This document shows, one piece after another, positions 26,137 through 33,629 of a stretch of 39,492 nucleotides of DNA. Within the stretch, counting starts at the first letter, position 1. Each line of letters begins with the position of its first letter. Made by a program: the position numbers and the translations under genes. The notes under the pieces were generated by a model, which saw only the letters and a program-made list of their open reading frames with translations, ran no database searches and was not told where the DNA came from. The DNA comes from a virus, in IMG/VR virus record IMGVR_UViG_3300022200_006582, positions 1 to 39,492 of that record, one strand, 5' to 3'.

Positions 26137-27066
26137 TTAATCTTTAAATTTTACAGGTAAACTTTCATCTTCATCCTTTACTTTATCCCTATATTTATTC
26201 AATAACCTACGAACACCGCTATTTATTTCTCTTGAAAAATTGGTAAACTTTCTTTTACCACTAAGACTAACTGAATACTTATTTGAATGACCAGTAAATT
26301 TTTCAAGCAATCCTGCGCCATGCAATGTATTCAGAACAGTTAAGGCAGTAGCCTTTTTAAATCCAAATAATTCAGAATCTTTTACAGTAAAATACTCAAA
26401 GTGATTGACAATAATGAACATATTTATTTCATTAATCGTTAAGCTTTGAGTTTTATAAAATTCTGTTAATACAGGGAAAGCTGTGATGGCATCTAAAAAA
26501 TAGGTTGAGTTGATGCGTTTTCTCAATATCTTATCATTCAATAAGTTCCTTGCCCTGCGTTTTATTAAAAGAGCAGATGCTTGTTTGTACCTATGAACCT
26601 TTCTTATTTCTTTTGTACTATTATAAATTTCCCTTACTCTTTTGTTATACTTATCCCTAAGAATGTCGGCTCTTTTTGATGCACGATACCTTGAAGTGAT
26701 TAACCTCTTGACTTCTTTTTTAAGCTTAATAATAGTATTGCTCTGGACTGTTTCAAATAAACCCAAATCAAACTCAATAGGTTCGGTAGAGTTTATAACA
26801 TGGCGCATATTCTTTGAGGGAATAATCTTTGCCGAATTAGAGCCAATAATGGCTACGCCTTGCGGATTTATCAGACCTGATTTTCTGTAACCCGAAGCAT
26901 AACTTGCAAAATTTTTAAAGGAAACCGTATTGTTATTTCTCAATTCCCTTAATATGATTTGATGATAAGCGTCTATTGTACCTTGAACAGCAGCTTGCGT
27001 TTGATTAGAAATTTTTGCAATTTCATGTATAACTTCTACGCTTCCAATTCTACCACTTACTCCCAT
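26137..27066 (-). CDS. HU/IHF-like DNA-binding protein fused to a winged-helix domain
   Basis: Start at ATG 27066, 2 bases after the upstream stop; a longer frame would need a TTG at 27087 inside the previous gene. Residues 1-90 follow the HU/IHF pattern: a helical SVEVIHEIAKISNQTQAAVQ, the core NNNTVSFKNFASYASGYRKS, then an arm segment GLINPQGVAI with the Asn-Pro found at the DNA-intercalating arm tip, and ending SAKIIPSKNMRHVIN. Residues about 105-185 are a very basic helical linker. Residues about 190-280 look like a MarR-type winged helix (INMFIIVNHFEYFTVKD, ATALTVLNTLHGAGLLEKFT). Known HU/IHF proteins bend DNA; lambda uses IHF at cos during packaging. Here it directly precedes the terminase genes. 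Confidence 0.72.
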   Translation of the reverse strand: MGVSGRIGSVEVIHEIAKISNQTQAAVQGTIDAYHQIILRELRNNNTVSFKNFASYASGYRKSGLINPQGVAIIGSNSAKIIPSKNMRHVINSTEPIEFDLGLFETVQSNTIIKLKKEVKRLITSRYRASKRADILRDKYNKRVREIYNSTKEIRKVHRYKQASALLIKRRARNLLNDKILRKRINSTYFLDAITAFPVLTEFYKTQSLTINEINMFIIVNHFEYFTVKDSELFGFKKATALTVLNTLHGAGLLEKFTGHSNKYSVSLSGKRKFTNFSREINSGVRRLLNKYRDKVKDEDESLPVKFKD

Positions 27067-27067
27067 A

Positions 27068-27922
27068 TCAACTAATTGTTGCAGCAATCCAATCTGGTGT
27101 TATTTTAACATAGGTTTCATTATAAACATCAATCTCATATTGATAATCATCTTCAGTTATAATAATATCTCCTGTTTTTAATTTTGAATCTCTTGGTATA
27201 TGTGTTATAACAAGCTTTAATGGTTCTTTTTTAGTTTCAACAGAACTTAAAAATATACCCGAATTTGTTTTTGGTGCTTCAACAAGTATTCTTTTAGCAA
27301 GCAAAATACCATCGGCCATTTCAAAATCATCTTTACCGTTTATCTTAAAAAATATTGTATTAAATGGAATGTATTTAATACCATCAATAATTAAATCAGA
27401 ATTATATTGCAAGTAGTGGACAAACACTAAGTCATCTTTTTGCAAACCATATTTCACATTGGAATTTAGAATATGTGCTATTTGAGGATTTGTGGCTTTT
27501 AAATCTTTATTGTTTTCATACATAGTTTTATCATCAAACTCCTGATAAACCCACGTTTCAGGTCTTGCAATCTGAATGCCGCCTACATTAACTGTTCTAT
27601 TGTGACTTTCATCGAATTTAATACCAATCCAATCATTAATGGGAAAACCATTTGCTGTAAATATCTCTTCTTCCCTTAATAAAACACAAGCCTTACCATC
27701 ATTATCAACCAAATAACCAACATTTGGTGTATAGGCAACCTTATCGCCAACTTTAACTTGAACTGGCCTGAAATCTCCTGTCTTTTGATTATAGCAACCA
27801 TCTCCTGTACTAACAACTGTTCCTTTTGTATAAGATTTTGCAATAGTATCAGGAGTAAAAATAAATTTACTTTCAACAACAGGTTCAGGTAAAATTAAAA
27901 TGTAATTTAAATTTGGCTTCAT
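27068..27922 (-). CDS. Tandem GroES-like co-chaperonin
   Basis: 284 aa with two GroES-type folds. The first (residues 1-90) shows KGTVVSTGDGCYN, then VKVGDKVAYTPNVGYLVDND and CVLLREEEIF, the classic Cpn10 order: turn, beta barrel, mobile-loop-like segment and terminal strand. The second (about 200-284) repeats the scheme with ILLAKRILVEAPKTNSGIFL and SKLKTGDIIITEDDYQYEID. Between them is a unique section (about 100-200). Single GroES proteins are about 95 aa, so this is a double-barrel form. Phage co-chaperonins such as T4 gp31 replace host GroES to fold the capsid protein in GroEL. Its place ahead of the head genes fits that role. ATGA overlap with the preceding glycosyltransferase gene. Confidence 0.78.
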   Translation of the reverse strand: MKPNLNYILILPEPVVESKFIFTPDTIAKSYTKGTVVSTGDGCYNQKTGDFRPVQVKVGDKVAYTPNVGYLVDNDGKACVLLREEEIFTANGFPINDWIGIKFDESHNRTVNVGGIQIARPETWVYQEFDDKTMYENNKDLKATNPQIAHILNSNVKYGLQKDDLVFVHYLQYNSDLIIDGIKYIPFNTIFFKINGKDDFEMADGILLAKRILVEAPKTNSGIFLSSVETKKEPLKLVITHIPRDSKLKTGDIIITEDDYQYEIDVYNETYVKITPDWIAATIS

Positions 27923-28902
27923 GATAATATTCTCTCTACTCTTAGTTTATTTATATTGCTCAATAATCTGTTTTCTAAAATCCAACTCCAAGAATCATTA
28001 TTTAATATCTCTAATCGGTAAAAATCATTTTTTACTTTTTCAAATTCATCCTTAAAACCATTTTGAATAGGTATAACAAAAGGTAAATTAAATTCAGATA
28101 AATTCCTATTTCCCATAAATGCTGCACCCGCATACGTGGCTTCCAAAAATGATATATTACTTTTACCATCATTGAATGTGTTTGTAATCAATGGGAAGAA
28201 AGCTATGTTAGGGTTCAAATCATGATAGCTTTTATAAAACTGCATAATTGTAAATGGGTCTGTATAGGTATGATTATCACTTGTCCTATCTTCTAAAAAT
28301 TTAAACCTGCTTCCCTGAAATCTAAATTCCCAATCTGTATTATTGTTTATTGTAGAAACAACATCATTTATATTTTGATACATATCTGCCTCATGACTTG
28401 CCCCACCCCTGTATGCAGCAATCTTTTTTGTTTTATCAAATGGCTTTTTATTTTCTATTGGATATAAATAATCATTATGAGCATTTGGAATAACATATAT
28501 ATTCCTATTGTAAAAACGATATTCTTTTTTAATTGATTCTGTTGTTACCCATACTTCATCGGCAAGACTTAATGCCTTTTTAATGTTTGCCCTTTGCTCT
28601 GTTAGTGTAACTGCTGCATTGTTATGAAATGGAACATTAAGCAAATCATCATCATATTCACAAATAACTTTAATGCCCATATCCTTTGCCATCATTATCA
28701 GGTTAACATGATGCTCATGATATGGCCTTTGAAAGACAAAAATGTCTGCACCTATCAAACTCTCCCATCCATAGACTTTTTGAGGATTAAAAATATTCTT
28801 TACCGAAATTTCTTCATGATTTAAAAACGGAAAGACACCATTCGTTCTGTAAAACGAAGCAGCATCATCTTCAACCATACTTAAATAGAAAACATTTTTC
28901 AT
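27919..28902 (-). CDS. Glycosyltransferase, GT4/GT-B type
   Basis: 327 aa. The N-terminal Rossmann half has ADIFVFQRPYHEHHVNLIMM and GIKVICEYDDDLLNVP. An ADEVWVTTE strand near residue 112 and NIYVIPNAHNDY near 135 are the standard positions in GT-B transferases. The C-terminal half has KIAAYRGGASHEADMYQNI and a donor-site-like NDGKSNISFLEATYAGAAFM, where the Glu is the usual EAxAxGxP-type acid. It would move a sugar from a nucleotide-sugar donor to a protein or glycan. It belongs to a cassette with two other transferases and a methyltransferase, overlapping neighbours by 4 bases at each end. Confidence 0.8.
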   Translation of the reverse strand: MKNVFYLSMVEDDAASFYRTNGVFPFLNHEEISVKNIFNPQKVYGWESLIGADIFVFQRPYHEHHVNLIMMAKDMGIKVICEYDDDLLNVPFHNNAAVTLTEQRANIKKALSLADEVWVTTESIKKEYRFYNRNIYVIPNAHNDYLYPIENKKPFDKTKKIAAYRGGASHEADMYQNINDVVSTINNNTDWEFRFQGSRFKFLEDRTSDNHTYTDPFTIMQFYKSYHDLNPNIAFFPLITNTFNDGKSNISFLEATYAGAAFMGNRNLSEFNLPFVIPIQNGFKDEFEKVKNDFYRLEILNNDSWSWILENRLLSNINKLRVERILS

Positions 28903-29036
28903 TTTGTAAATTTTACATGACCTTTTTTATACATATCCTTCAAGTCCTGATAAACCATTCTCTTAGACTTATCATCTGAAGTTTCAAATTCTCTATTAGA
29001 TATTTGCTTTAACTTACGGGCTTTCTTTCCGTTCAT
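28899..29036 (-). CDS. Small basic phage protein, 45 aa
   Basis: A short frame of 46 codons that fits both neighbours by ATGA overlaps (start at 29036 against the methyltransferase stop, stop at 28899-28901 against the glycosyltransferase start). The protein begins MNGKKARKLKQISNREFETS and ends MYKKGHVKFTK. The opening MNGKKARxL and a LKxxYKKG end resemble a family of tiny proteins found beside virion genes in Bacteroidota phages. It is basic, helical and without known function. The perfect overlap with both flanking genes is the best evidence that it is translated. Confidence 0.72.
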   Translation of the reverse strand: MNGKKARKLKQISNREFETSDDKSKRMVYQDLKDMYKKGHVKFTK

Positions 29037-29746
29037 TTTCTTTTATATACTTTAAGGTGAACAACATTAAATACAAACTCAAAATCTTTACCTATCTCTG
29101 TTTTTTCCCATTCCAAAACAGCATCGGTAACTGGCTGAATGCCCTGAAAAAATCCAAATGGCATCTTCATATCATTGCAGCAATCATCAATCATTAGATA
29201 CCCACCAGACTTTATCATTTGTGGATAATAAAGTAAGTCTGAATCTACAACCTCTCTCGTATGACCACCATCAATGTATAAAATATTGTATGGTGCAGTA
29301 TTCAAAGATTTTTTAATTATTCTTTCTTCGGTACTTGAACCATGATAAATAGTGTAATCTGGCTCTAAATCAAAACTATAATGAATACGAGAAACATCAT
29401 GGAAATAATCGCTATCCCAATGGCCATCGCTATTATCCATAGGACTTACACCGTATCTTTTTACTTTCCTATCTGATATATTGGCAAGAAGTTTAATTAA
29501 GCTTAATGAAGAACCCCTAAACACGCCAATTTCTAAGAAGGAAAACTCTTTAGGCATTTCATCAACTATTAATTTAAATAGCCAACCAAAACTTCTCTCA
29601 CCAAAGCCAAAAGCATTGCTTTCTACAAAATCCCTATGAGCCCTTAATTCTTCATGCTCATTAACCAATTCAGAAAATGATTCATGTATTGCATTATGGT
29701 ATTCAGGAATATCACCCCAAATATTTGCGTAACTATCTAATTTCAT
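29033..29746 (-). CDS. Class I SAM-dependent methyltransferase (Methyltransf_24/TylF-like)
   Basis: 237 aa. Motif I is FSFLEIGVFRGSSLSLIKLL (about residues 68-87, the SAM-binding E-x-G-x-x-x-G loop). YNILYIDGGHTREVVDSDLL is the acidic and metal-binding IDGxH motif of this family, followed by GGYLMIDDCC. These are typical of small-molecule or sugar O-methyltransferases found with glycosylation genes. It is embedded in the glycosyltransferase cassette with 4-base overlaps on both sides, so it probably methylates a sugar added by its neighbours, or a polysaccharide; the substrate is unknown. Confidence 0.8.
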   Translation of the reverse strand: MKLDSYANIWGDIPEYHNAIHESFSELVNEHEELRAHRDFVESNAFGFGERSFGWLFKLIVDEMPKEFSFLEIGVFRGSSLSLIKLLANISDRKVKRYGVSPMDNSDGHWDSDYFHDVSRIHYSFDLEPDYTIYHGSSTEERIIKKSLNTAPYNILYIDGGHTREVVDSDLLYYPQMIKSGGYLMIDDCCNDMKMPFGFFQGIQPVTDAVLEWEKTEIGKDFEFVFNVVHLKVYKRK

Positions 29747-30375
29747 AATAGGTCGATTATTTTGGTTAGGTCTGTTTTCCCATTTCCATGAATAAACACA
29801 GGTTCACTTTTTGTTTTTAAATTCTGAAGCCTTTTATTTTCATATCCAAAGTCATCTTCAGATATAAACGAATAACATTGAAATACCTGACAAGAATAAT
29901 CCAAAACAAAACTATTTTTGTGATTAAGAAACTCATTAGTCATCCACAACTGGTCATCATCTGAATATAAAGGAGGATTTTTCTCAATCAGTTCCATAAA
30001 CACATCTCTCGGTGCATAATAAGTTCCTGAATTAATGTATTTCCACTCGCTATCAGTATCAGGGTATTCAGTAGATAATTTTGAATCAGGCCAACAGTTT
30101 TTTTCAACGCTAACAAGCATTTTACTTCTGTCTTTTATTTTTTCAATAACCTCCTGCGGAGTAGATAAAGCAACAACATCGTAAGCATCAACAAACATAA
30201 AATCTTTAACGTCAGGATTTCTTAGAAGGTAATTATATGTTTCAATTAGCTTTGTACCAAATCCTCGCCACTCTGCTTCTATAACCTCAATATCCCAACC
30301 ATTTTTTTTAGCTGAATTATATAATTGATTAAGGCCATCGTTACCTAAACTTGTTGCTACTGTTATTAACTTCAT
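29743..30375 (-). CDS. Glycosyltransferase of the PLOD/procollagen-galactosyltransferase type
   Basis: 210 aa. It opens with MKLITVATSLGNDGLNQLYN, has DVKDFMFVDAYDVVAL (an acidic DxxD in place of DxD, about residues 55-70), then WKYINSGTYYAPRDVFMELI and DDDQLWMTNEFL, and ends SEPVFIHGNGKTDL. The order FVDAYD, YINSG, DDQxW, HGNG is that of the glycosyltransferase domain of lysyl hydroxylase 3 and its bacterial and viral relatives. Eukaryotic members glucosylate hydroxylysine on collagen; the viral target is unknown. It is coupled to the GT2 gene by a 1-base stop-start overlap (TAATG). Confidence 0.75.
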   Translation of the reverse strand: MKLITVATSLGNDGLNQLYNSAKKNGWDIEVIEAEWRGFGTKLIETYNYLLRNPDVKDFMFVDAYDVVALSTPQEVIEKIKDRSKMLVSVEKNCWPDSKLSTEYPDTDSEWKYINSGTYYAPRDVFMELIEKNPPLYSDDDQLWMTNEFLNHKNSFVLDYSCQVFQCYSFISEDDFGYENKRLQNLKTKSEPVFIHGNGKTDLTKIIDLL

Positions 30376-31172
30376 TATTCGTATGGATTATAATAAATAT
30401 CTCTTACACCACTTTTATAATCTTCAGCTATCTCACCAAACTCTGCAATAGTCTTTTCAGCTTCCTTTAATTTCTTCTTGACATAATCTCCTTCTCCATC
30501 ATCTAAGTGAATAATTGGAATGTGTGGTAAAAAAGCATTTACGAAACCTGCCTTTTCTGAACGAATACAAGCCAATACATCATCCCAACCATAATTTGCA
30601 GGCTGAAATAAATAACCTATTTTATCAAGTAGTTCAGGGGAAAACATGGTGCAAGTTCCTATAATATCTTCACAAAGTTCAAGAGTAATCCACTTCTGCC
30701 CTCTTACATGAGGAGCAGATACTAATTTAGTTCTGTATGCAGGATTTTCGTGGTCGGCCTTTTGAGTAACTTCTGTTCTTTTAAGGCCAAGTATGCCCAA
30801 GTTTGGGTAACGAGAAAAACACTCTTCCATATCCTCAACCCAACCATTTCTACCTATCTCTACATCTGAATCAATTTTTATTACAAACTGATTAGGCTTT
30901 CGTTCTTTAATACCAAAATTAACTGCTTCTGCTGTGCCTAAATTATAACTATTGTATTGTATTTTTAAATTACTTTCAAGATAAATTTTATAAAATAATG
31001 ATTGAAATACTTGATAGAATTTAAGCATTTCCGAACAACTTCCATTGTCGCAAATAAATAATTCATGAGTATAAAAATCAACGGTGTCTAATAAAGAACA
31101 CAAGGTATCTTTGGCATATTGTAACCGCCCGTTTGTTTCGGTTACGTAGGAGGCCATTACGATTTTTGTCAT
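30375..31172 (-). CDS. Glycosyltransferase family 2 (GT-A) enzyme
   Basis: 265 aa and the first gene of the leftward block. The N-terminus (MTKIVMASYVTETNGRLQYA) leads to HELFICDNGSCSEM, then YNLGTAEAVNFGI and NQFVIKIDSDVEIGRNGW, giving the DxD (DSD) of GT2 enzymes. The C-terminal acceptor region has GTCTMFSPELLDKIGYLF and NYGWDDVLACIRSEKAG, an ED/DD catalytic segment. Inverting transferases of this type add sugars to proteins, lipids or polymers. It starts 38 bases downstream of a TATGTTTG box, so it is probably the promoter-proximal gene of the decoration cassette. Confidence 0.82.
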   Translation of the reverse strand: MTKIVMASYVTETNGRLQYAKDTLCSLLDTVDFYTHELFICDNGSCSEMLKFYQVFQSLFYKIYLESNLKIQYNSYNLGTAEAVNFGIKERKPNQFVIKIDSDVEIGRNGWVEDMEECFSRYPNLGILGLKRTEVTQKADHENPAYRTKLVSAPHVRGQKWITLELCEDIIGTCTMFSPELLDKIGYLFQPANYGWDDVLACIRSEKAGFVNAFLPHIPIIHLDDGEGDYVKKKLKEAEKTIAEFGEIAEDYKSGVRDIYYNPYE

Positions 31173-31182
31173 AATTTAAATA

Positions 31183-31242
31183 ACCCAACGACAAATGATG
31201 CGCAAACATACAGCAACTTGGGGGTTGCATCTGCCGTTGGGT
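31183..31242. other. Nested hairpin in the divergent leader
   Basis: ACCCAACG (31183-31190) pairs perfectly with CGTTGGGT (31235-31242). Inside, GATGC (31197-31201) pairs with GCATC (31227-31231), or alternatively GCAAC (31213-31217) with GTTGC (31224-31228). It could form in the leader of the leftward transcript or act as an operator. Inferred from base pairing only. Confidence 0.5.
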
Positions 31243-31293
31243 GGGTTTTAAATAAGGTTCTCTCTTGTTTCATTACTGTTAGAATGTTTGCGC
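31200..31293. repeat. 10-bp inverted repeat (GCGCAAACAT / ATGTTTGCGC) between divergent blocks
   Basis: GCGCAAACAT at 31200-31209 is the exact reverse complement of ATGTTTGCGC at 31284-31293. The left copy contains the -7 box of the leftward promoter; the right copy reads the same way on the plus strand. The arms lie 74 bases apart and face outward toward the two gene blocks. Confidence 0.7.
31203..31210 (-). promoter_or_regulatory. -7 box of the main leftward (late) promoter
   Basis: The minus strand reads TATGTTTG (perfect TAnnTTTG) 30 bases upstream of the GT2 gene start. No TTTG or A-tract occurs at the usual -33 distance, so it may need an activator; it lies within an inverted repeat and a hairpin. 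Confidence 0.5.
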
Positions 31294-31330
31294 TAAACAA
31301 AAATCATTATTTAAACCCATATTACCAAAT

Positions 31331-31361
31331 AAAAAAAATATTATTTTTTACTATATCTTTA
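31331..31361 (+). promoter_or_regulatory. Rightward promoter for the 86-aa gene
   Basis: An A8 tract begins at 31331 and TATCTTTA (7 of 8 to TAnnTTTG) begins at 31354, the same 23-base offset as in four leftward promoters. Expected transcription start is near 31367, about 30 bases before the ATG at 31396. Confidence 0.5.
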
Positions 31362-31395
31362 CCTTAGTTTATAAACCCTTTAAATTTAAAATATC

Positions 31396-31656
31396 ATGGC
31401 AGTAGCTGTAAGCGTTAACGTACTTCAAACTCCAGACGGAACTTCCTTCTCTGGTTTAGCAAATCCTTGTCCTGTACTTCTTGTTGGAACTGGTTATATT
31501 CAACAAGTACAATCTGCAACAGCAGAAGAACAAGCATCACAACCCGGCACACAATCAATTATTACTGTTAATTATTACAACGGTAACAACGTATTGACTG
31601 GTGCTTATTGGGTAGGTCAAACAGTAACAACTTTAACAACAAGCATTAACGCTTAA
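31396..31656 (+). CDS. Small Thr/Val/Gln-rich protein, 86 aa, unknown
   Basis: Starts MAVAVSVNVLQTPDGTSFSG, with beta-strand-like alternation of Val/Ser/Thr, and closes with VTTLTTSINA. It has no charged core, no signal peptide and no known motif. It stands alone between its own promoter and a strong terminator, the first gene to the right of the divergent control region. A short, strongly expressed virion decoration or capsid-associated protein would fit the composition, but an early inhibitor is equally possible. GC at third positions seems higher than in the following genes (many GTA/AAC/GGT codons), as in the capsid gene, hinting at high expression. Confidence 0.7.
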   Translation: MAVAVSVNVLQTPDGTSFSGLANPCPVLLVGTGYIQQVQSATAEEQASQPGTQSIITVNYYNGNNVLTGAYWVGQTVTTLTTSINA

Positions 31657-31676
31657 TTAGTTATTGTTGATTAAAT

Positions 31677-31709
31677 AAAAAAACCGTATCTAATGGTTGC
31701 GGTTTTTTT
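31677..31709 (+). terminator. Rho-independent terminator after the 86-aa gene
   Basis: AAAAAAACCG (31677-31686) pairs with CGGTTTTTTT (31700-31709) across a 13-base loop; an inner ACC/GGT pairing is also possible. The run of Ts completes it. It lies 21 bases past the stop. Confidence 0.8.
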
Positions 31710-31758
31710 ATTTGCAAATAAATTTCATTATTTGTGAAATAGTAATTACTTTTGACTT

Positions 31759-31938
31759 ATGGAAACAACAAAAGAAAAACTACCGCCAATTCAAAATCTT
31801 GTAACGATTGATGAATATGCTATCCTTGTAGATAAAACAAAAAGGACAATCTATAATTGGATTAACGAAAAAAAATTAACCACTTACGAGAAGTTTGGAG
31901 TAACACTATTAAATAGGTTTGATAGACCAAAAGATTAA
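31759..31938 (+). CDS. Small helix-turn-helix (MerR/excisionase-like) DNA-binding protein, 59 aa
   Basis: The ATG at 31759 opens a 60-codon frame. After a short tail, residues 14-50 (LVTIDEYAILVDKTKRTIYN then WINEKKL) match the compact winged HTH of the HTH_17/excisionase group: TIDEYA begins the first helix, TKRTIYNWI is the recognition helix, and LTTYEKFG would be the wing. Such proteins act as excisionases, repressors or directional factors. It is the first gene of the replication-type rightward block. A TACTTTTG box at 31747-31754 lies only 5 bases before the start, so if used the mRNA would be nearly leaderless. Confidence 0.7.
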   Translation: METTKEKLPPIQNLVTIDEYAILVDKTKRTIYNWINEKKLTTYEKFGVTLLNRFDRPKD

Positions 31939-31976
31939 TTGTTTTTTAGGCTTTATACAATTCATAAATTAAGAAA

Positions 31977-32660
31977 ATGGCAGAAGACAAAAAATCATTT
32001 TTACTATACTCTGATTTAAATCACACACTAAACAAGTTAACAGATAGTGATGCAGGTGTATTATTCAAAACTATTTTATCATACGTTAACGATGAAAATC
32101 CAATCATAGATAGCTTAGTAATTGATATAGCATTTGAACCTATTAAACAGCAATTAAAGCGTGATTTAAGGCATTGGGAAAACATAAAAGTAAAGCGTTC
32201 AAGTGCAGGAAAAGCAAGCGCAGAATCAAAAAGATTAGCAAAAGAAAACCAACAAATCTTAACAAATTCAACAAGTGTTGATTCTGTTCAACAAACTTCA
32301 ACACATTCAACTGTAAATGTAAATGTAAATGGTAATGTAATAAATAAAGATATATATACCAATGTTGACACATTGGCTATTGATTTTCAGAAATTTATTG
32401 ATTGGTTTAATTTTTTTACTAAAAGAAATTTTAAGGCCACGCAAAAAGTTAAAACTGCTTTAAAATCAAGATTGAAAGATTACAGCAAATCTGATATACT
32501 TACAGCAATTGAAAACGCACATAAAGACGATTATCATATCGAAACAAATTTTAAGTATTTAACTCCTGAATTTATTTTAAGGCAGGACAAAATTGAAAAG
32601 TTTTTAAATGCACCAGTTAAACAAAGCACTAAATCGTACTCAATGGTAGCAGCAAACTAA
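31977..32660 (+). CDS. Replication-initiation/helicase-loader-like protein (DUF6291 + Phg_2220_C type)
   Basis: 227 aa. Residues 1-70 (SFLLYSDLNHTLNKLTDSDA, then LFKTILSYVNDENPIIDSLV) resemble the DUF6291 N-terminal domain of phage replication proteins. A Ser/Thr/Gln/Asn-rich linker (about 85-125) follows. Residues about 135-210 (FIDWFNFFTKRNFKATQKVK, LKDYSKSDILTAIENAHKDD and FKYLTPEFILRQDKIEKFLN) have the pattern of the conserved phage C-terminal Phg_2220_C/DnaD-like domain. Proteins of this type bind the origin or load the helicase, and the next gene, 1 base away, is a DnaB-like helicase. The linker is low complexity, with repeated GTAAAT bases near 32320. Confidence 0.7.
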   Translation: MAEDKKSFLLYSDLNHTLNKLTDSDAGVLFKTILSYVNDENPIIDSLVIDIAFEPIKQQLKRDLRHWENIKVKRSSAGKASAESKRLAKENQQILTNSTSVDSVQQTSTHSTVNVNVNGNVINKDIYTNVDTLAIDFQKFIDWFNFFTKRNFKATQKVKTALKSRLKDYSKSDILTAIENAHKDDYHIETNFKYLTPEFILRQDKIEKFLNAPVKQSTKSYSMVAAN

Positions 32661-32661
32661 A

Positions 32662-33627
32662 ATGATAAAGAAATACACACACATTCAGCAGAGTTTAGAC
32701 GAGTTAAGGGAAATTGGAATACCCAGAGGAGAAAATACTGGCTTTAAAAAATTGGATAGTCTTTACAGCCTAAAACAAGGTTCATTCACATTTATACTTG
32801 CTCCTCCGCATCATGGAAAATCAGAATTTTGTTTTGAAATTGTAATTAACCAAGCAATTAAGTTTGGAAAAAAATCATTGATTTATTCTCCAGAAACAGG
32901 AAGTGTAGAGGATATTTATTCTGAATTAATTCACAAACTCACAGGAAAATCTTTCTACAAATCTATTAATGGACATGTAGATGACAAGGAATATTATGCA
33001 GCAATAAATTACATTGATGAATACTTTTCAATCGTTGATGGTGATGAAAAAGGTTATAGTTTTAAGGATTTAACGGATTTAGTAACCGATGAAAAAATTA
33101 TTATGTCCGACCCATACAATGAGTTGATTCATGACATGACCGAATTTGGTTCAAGACAAGATTTATACATAGAAAAACTTTGTAGTGATATTCGTAGATA
33201 CTGTAAGAAAAACAAAAAACATTGTTTGCAAACACTTCATCCAGCGCATCAGCAAATTGTAGTTGAAAAATCAGGATTCAGATACTATCCTATGCCTATG
33301 GCAAGGGAAGCGGCAGGAGGTCAGGCATTGTTACGTAAAGCAATGACTTGGATTAATATGTGGCGACCACCTTCAGGTATGAAAGATGAAAATGGTATTC
33401 CATACCGAGATAATGAAGTTTTAATAAATATTGAGAAGGCAAAACCAAAAGGAGTTTCTGCACGAGGAACAATTAGTTTGTATTTCGATTGGAGAAGGAA
33501 CAGGTACTATGAACTTGGCGAATACAAAGACCTTTATGCTTTTGAGCATGAAAAAGCTGTAAAAACCACAGATTTTAGAGAACCGTTAGTGCCAAGAATT
33601 GTCAAGGAGGAGGAAAGTCCATTTTAA
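32662..33627 (+). CDS. DnaB-like replicative helicase (RecA-fold core)
   Basis: 321 aa, consisting of the ATPase core only, without the usual N-terminal DnaB domain. Walker A is APPHHGKSE (residues 47-55), Walker B is KIIMSDPYN (about 145-153), the H3 sensor region is LQTLHPAHQ (about 189-197), and REAAGGQALLRKAMTWINMW precedes the final strands. Such helicases form hexamers that unwind DNA at the fork. It follows a DnaD/Phg_2220_C-type protein, giving a loader-helicase pair. No primase or polymerase is recognisable in the window, so those are probably host-supplied. The acidic C-terminal tail (VPRIVKEEESPF) is short. Confidence 0.78.
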   Translation: MIKKYTHIQQSLDELREIGIPRGENTGFKKLDSLYSLKQGSFTFILAPPHHGKSEFCFEIVINQAIKFGKKSLIYSPETGSVEDIYSELIHKLTGKSFYKSINGHVDDKEYYAAINYIDEYFSIVDGDEKGYSFKDLTDLVTDEKIIMSDPYNELIHDMTEFGSRQDLYIEKLCSDIRRYCKKNKKHCLQTLHPAHQQIVVEKSGFRYYPMPMAREAAGGQALLRKAMTWINMWRPPSGMKDENGIPYRDNEVLINIEKAKPKGVSARGTISLYFDWRRNRYYELGEYKDLYAFEHEKAVKTTDFREPLVPRIVKEEESPF

Positions 33628-33629
33628 TC

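Noticed and set aside
31747-31754. TACTTTTG as a promoter for the 59-aa HTH gene
   Set aside because: Perfect -7 box, but only 5 bases from the ATG and without a -33 element at the right distance; kept only as a remark in that gene.
31759-31938. Evidence of a temperate phage from an excisionase-like HTH
   Set aside because: No integrase, attachment site or repressor is seen; the fold also serves general regulation.
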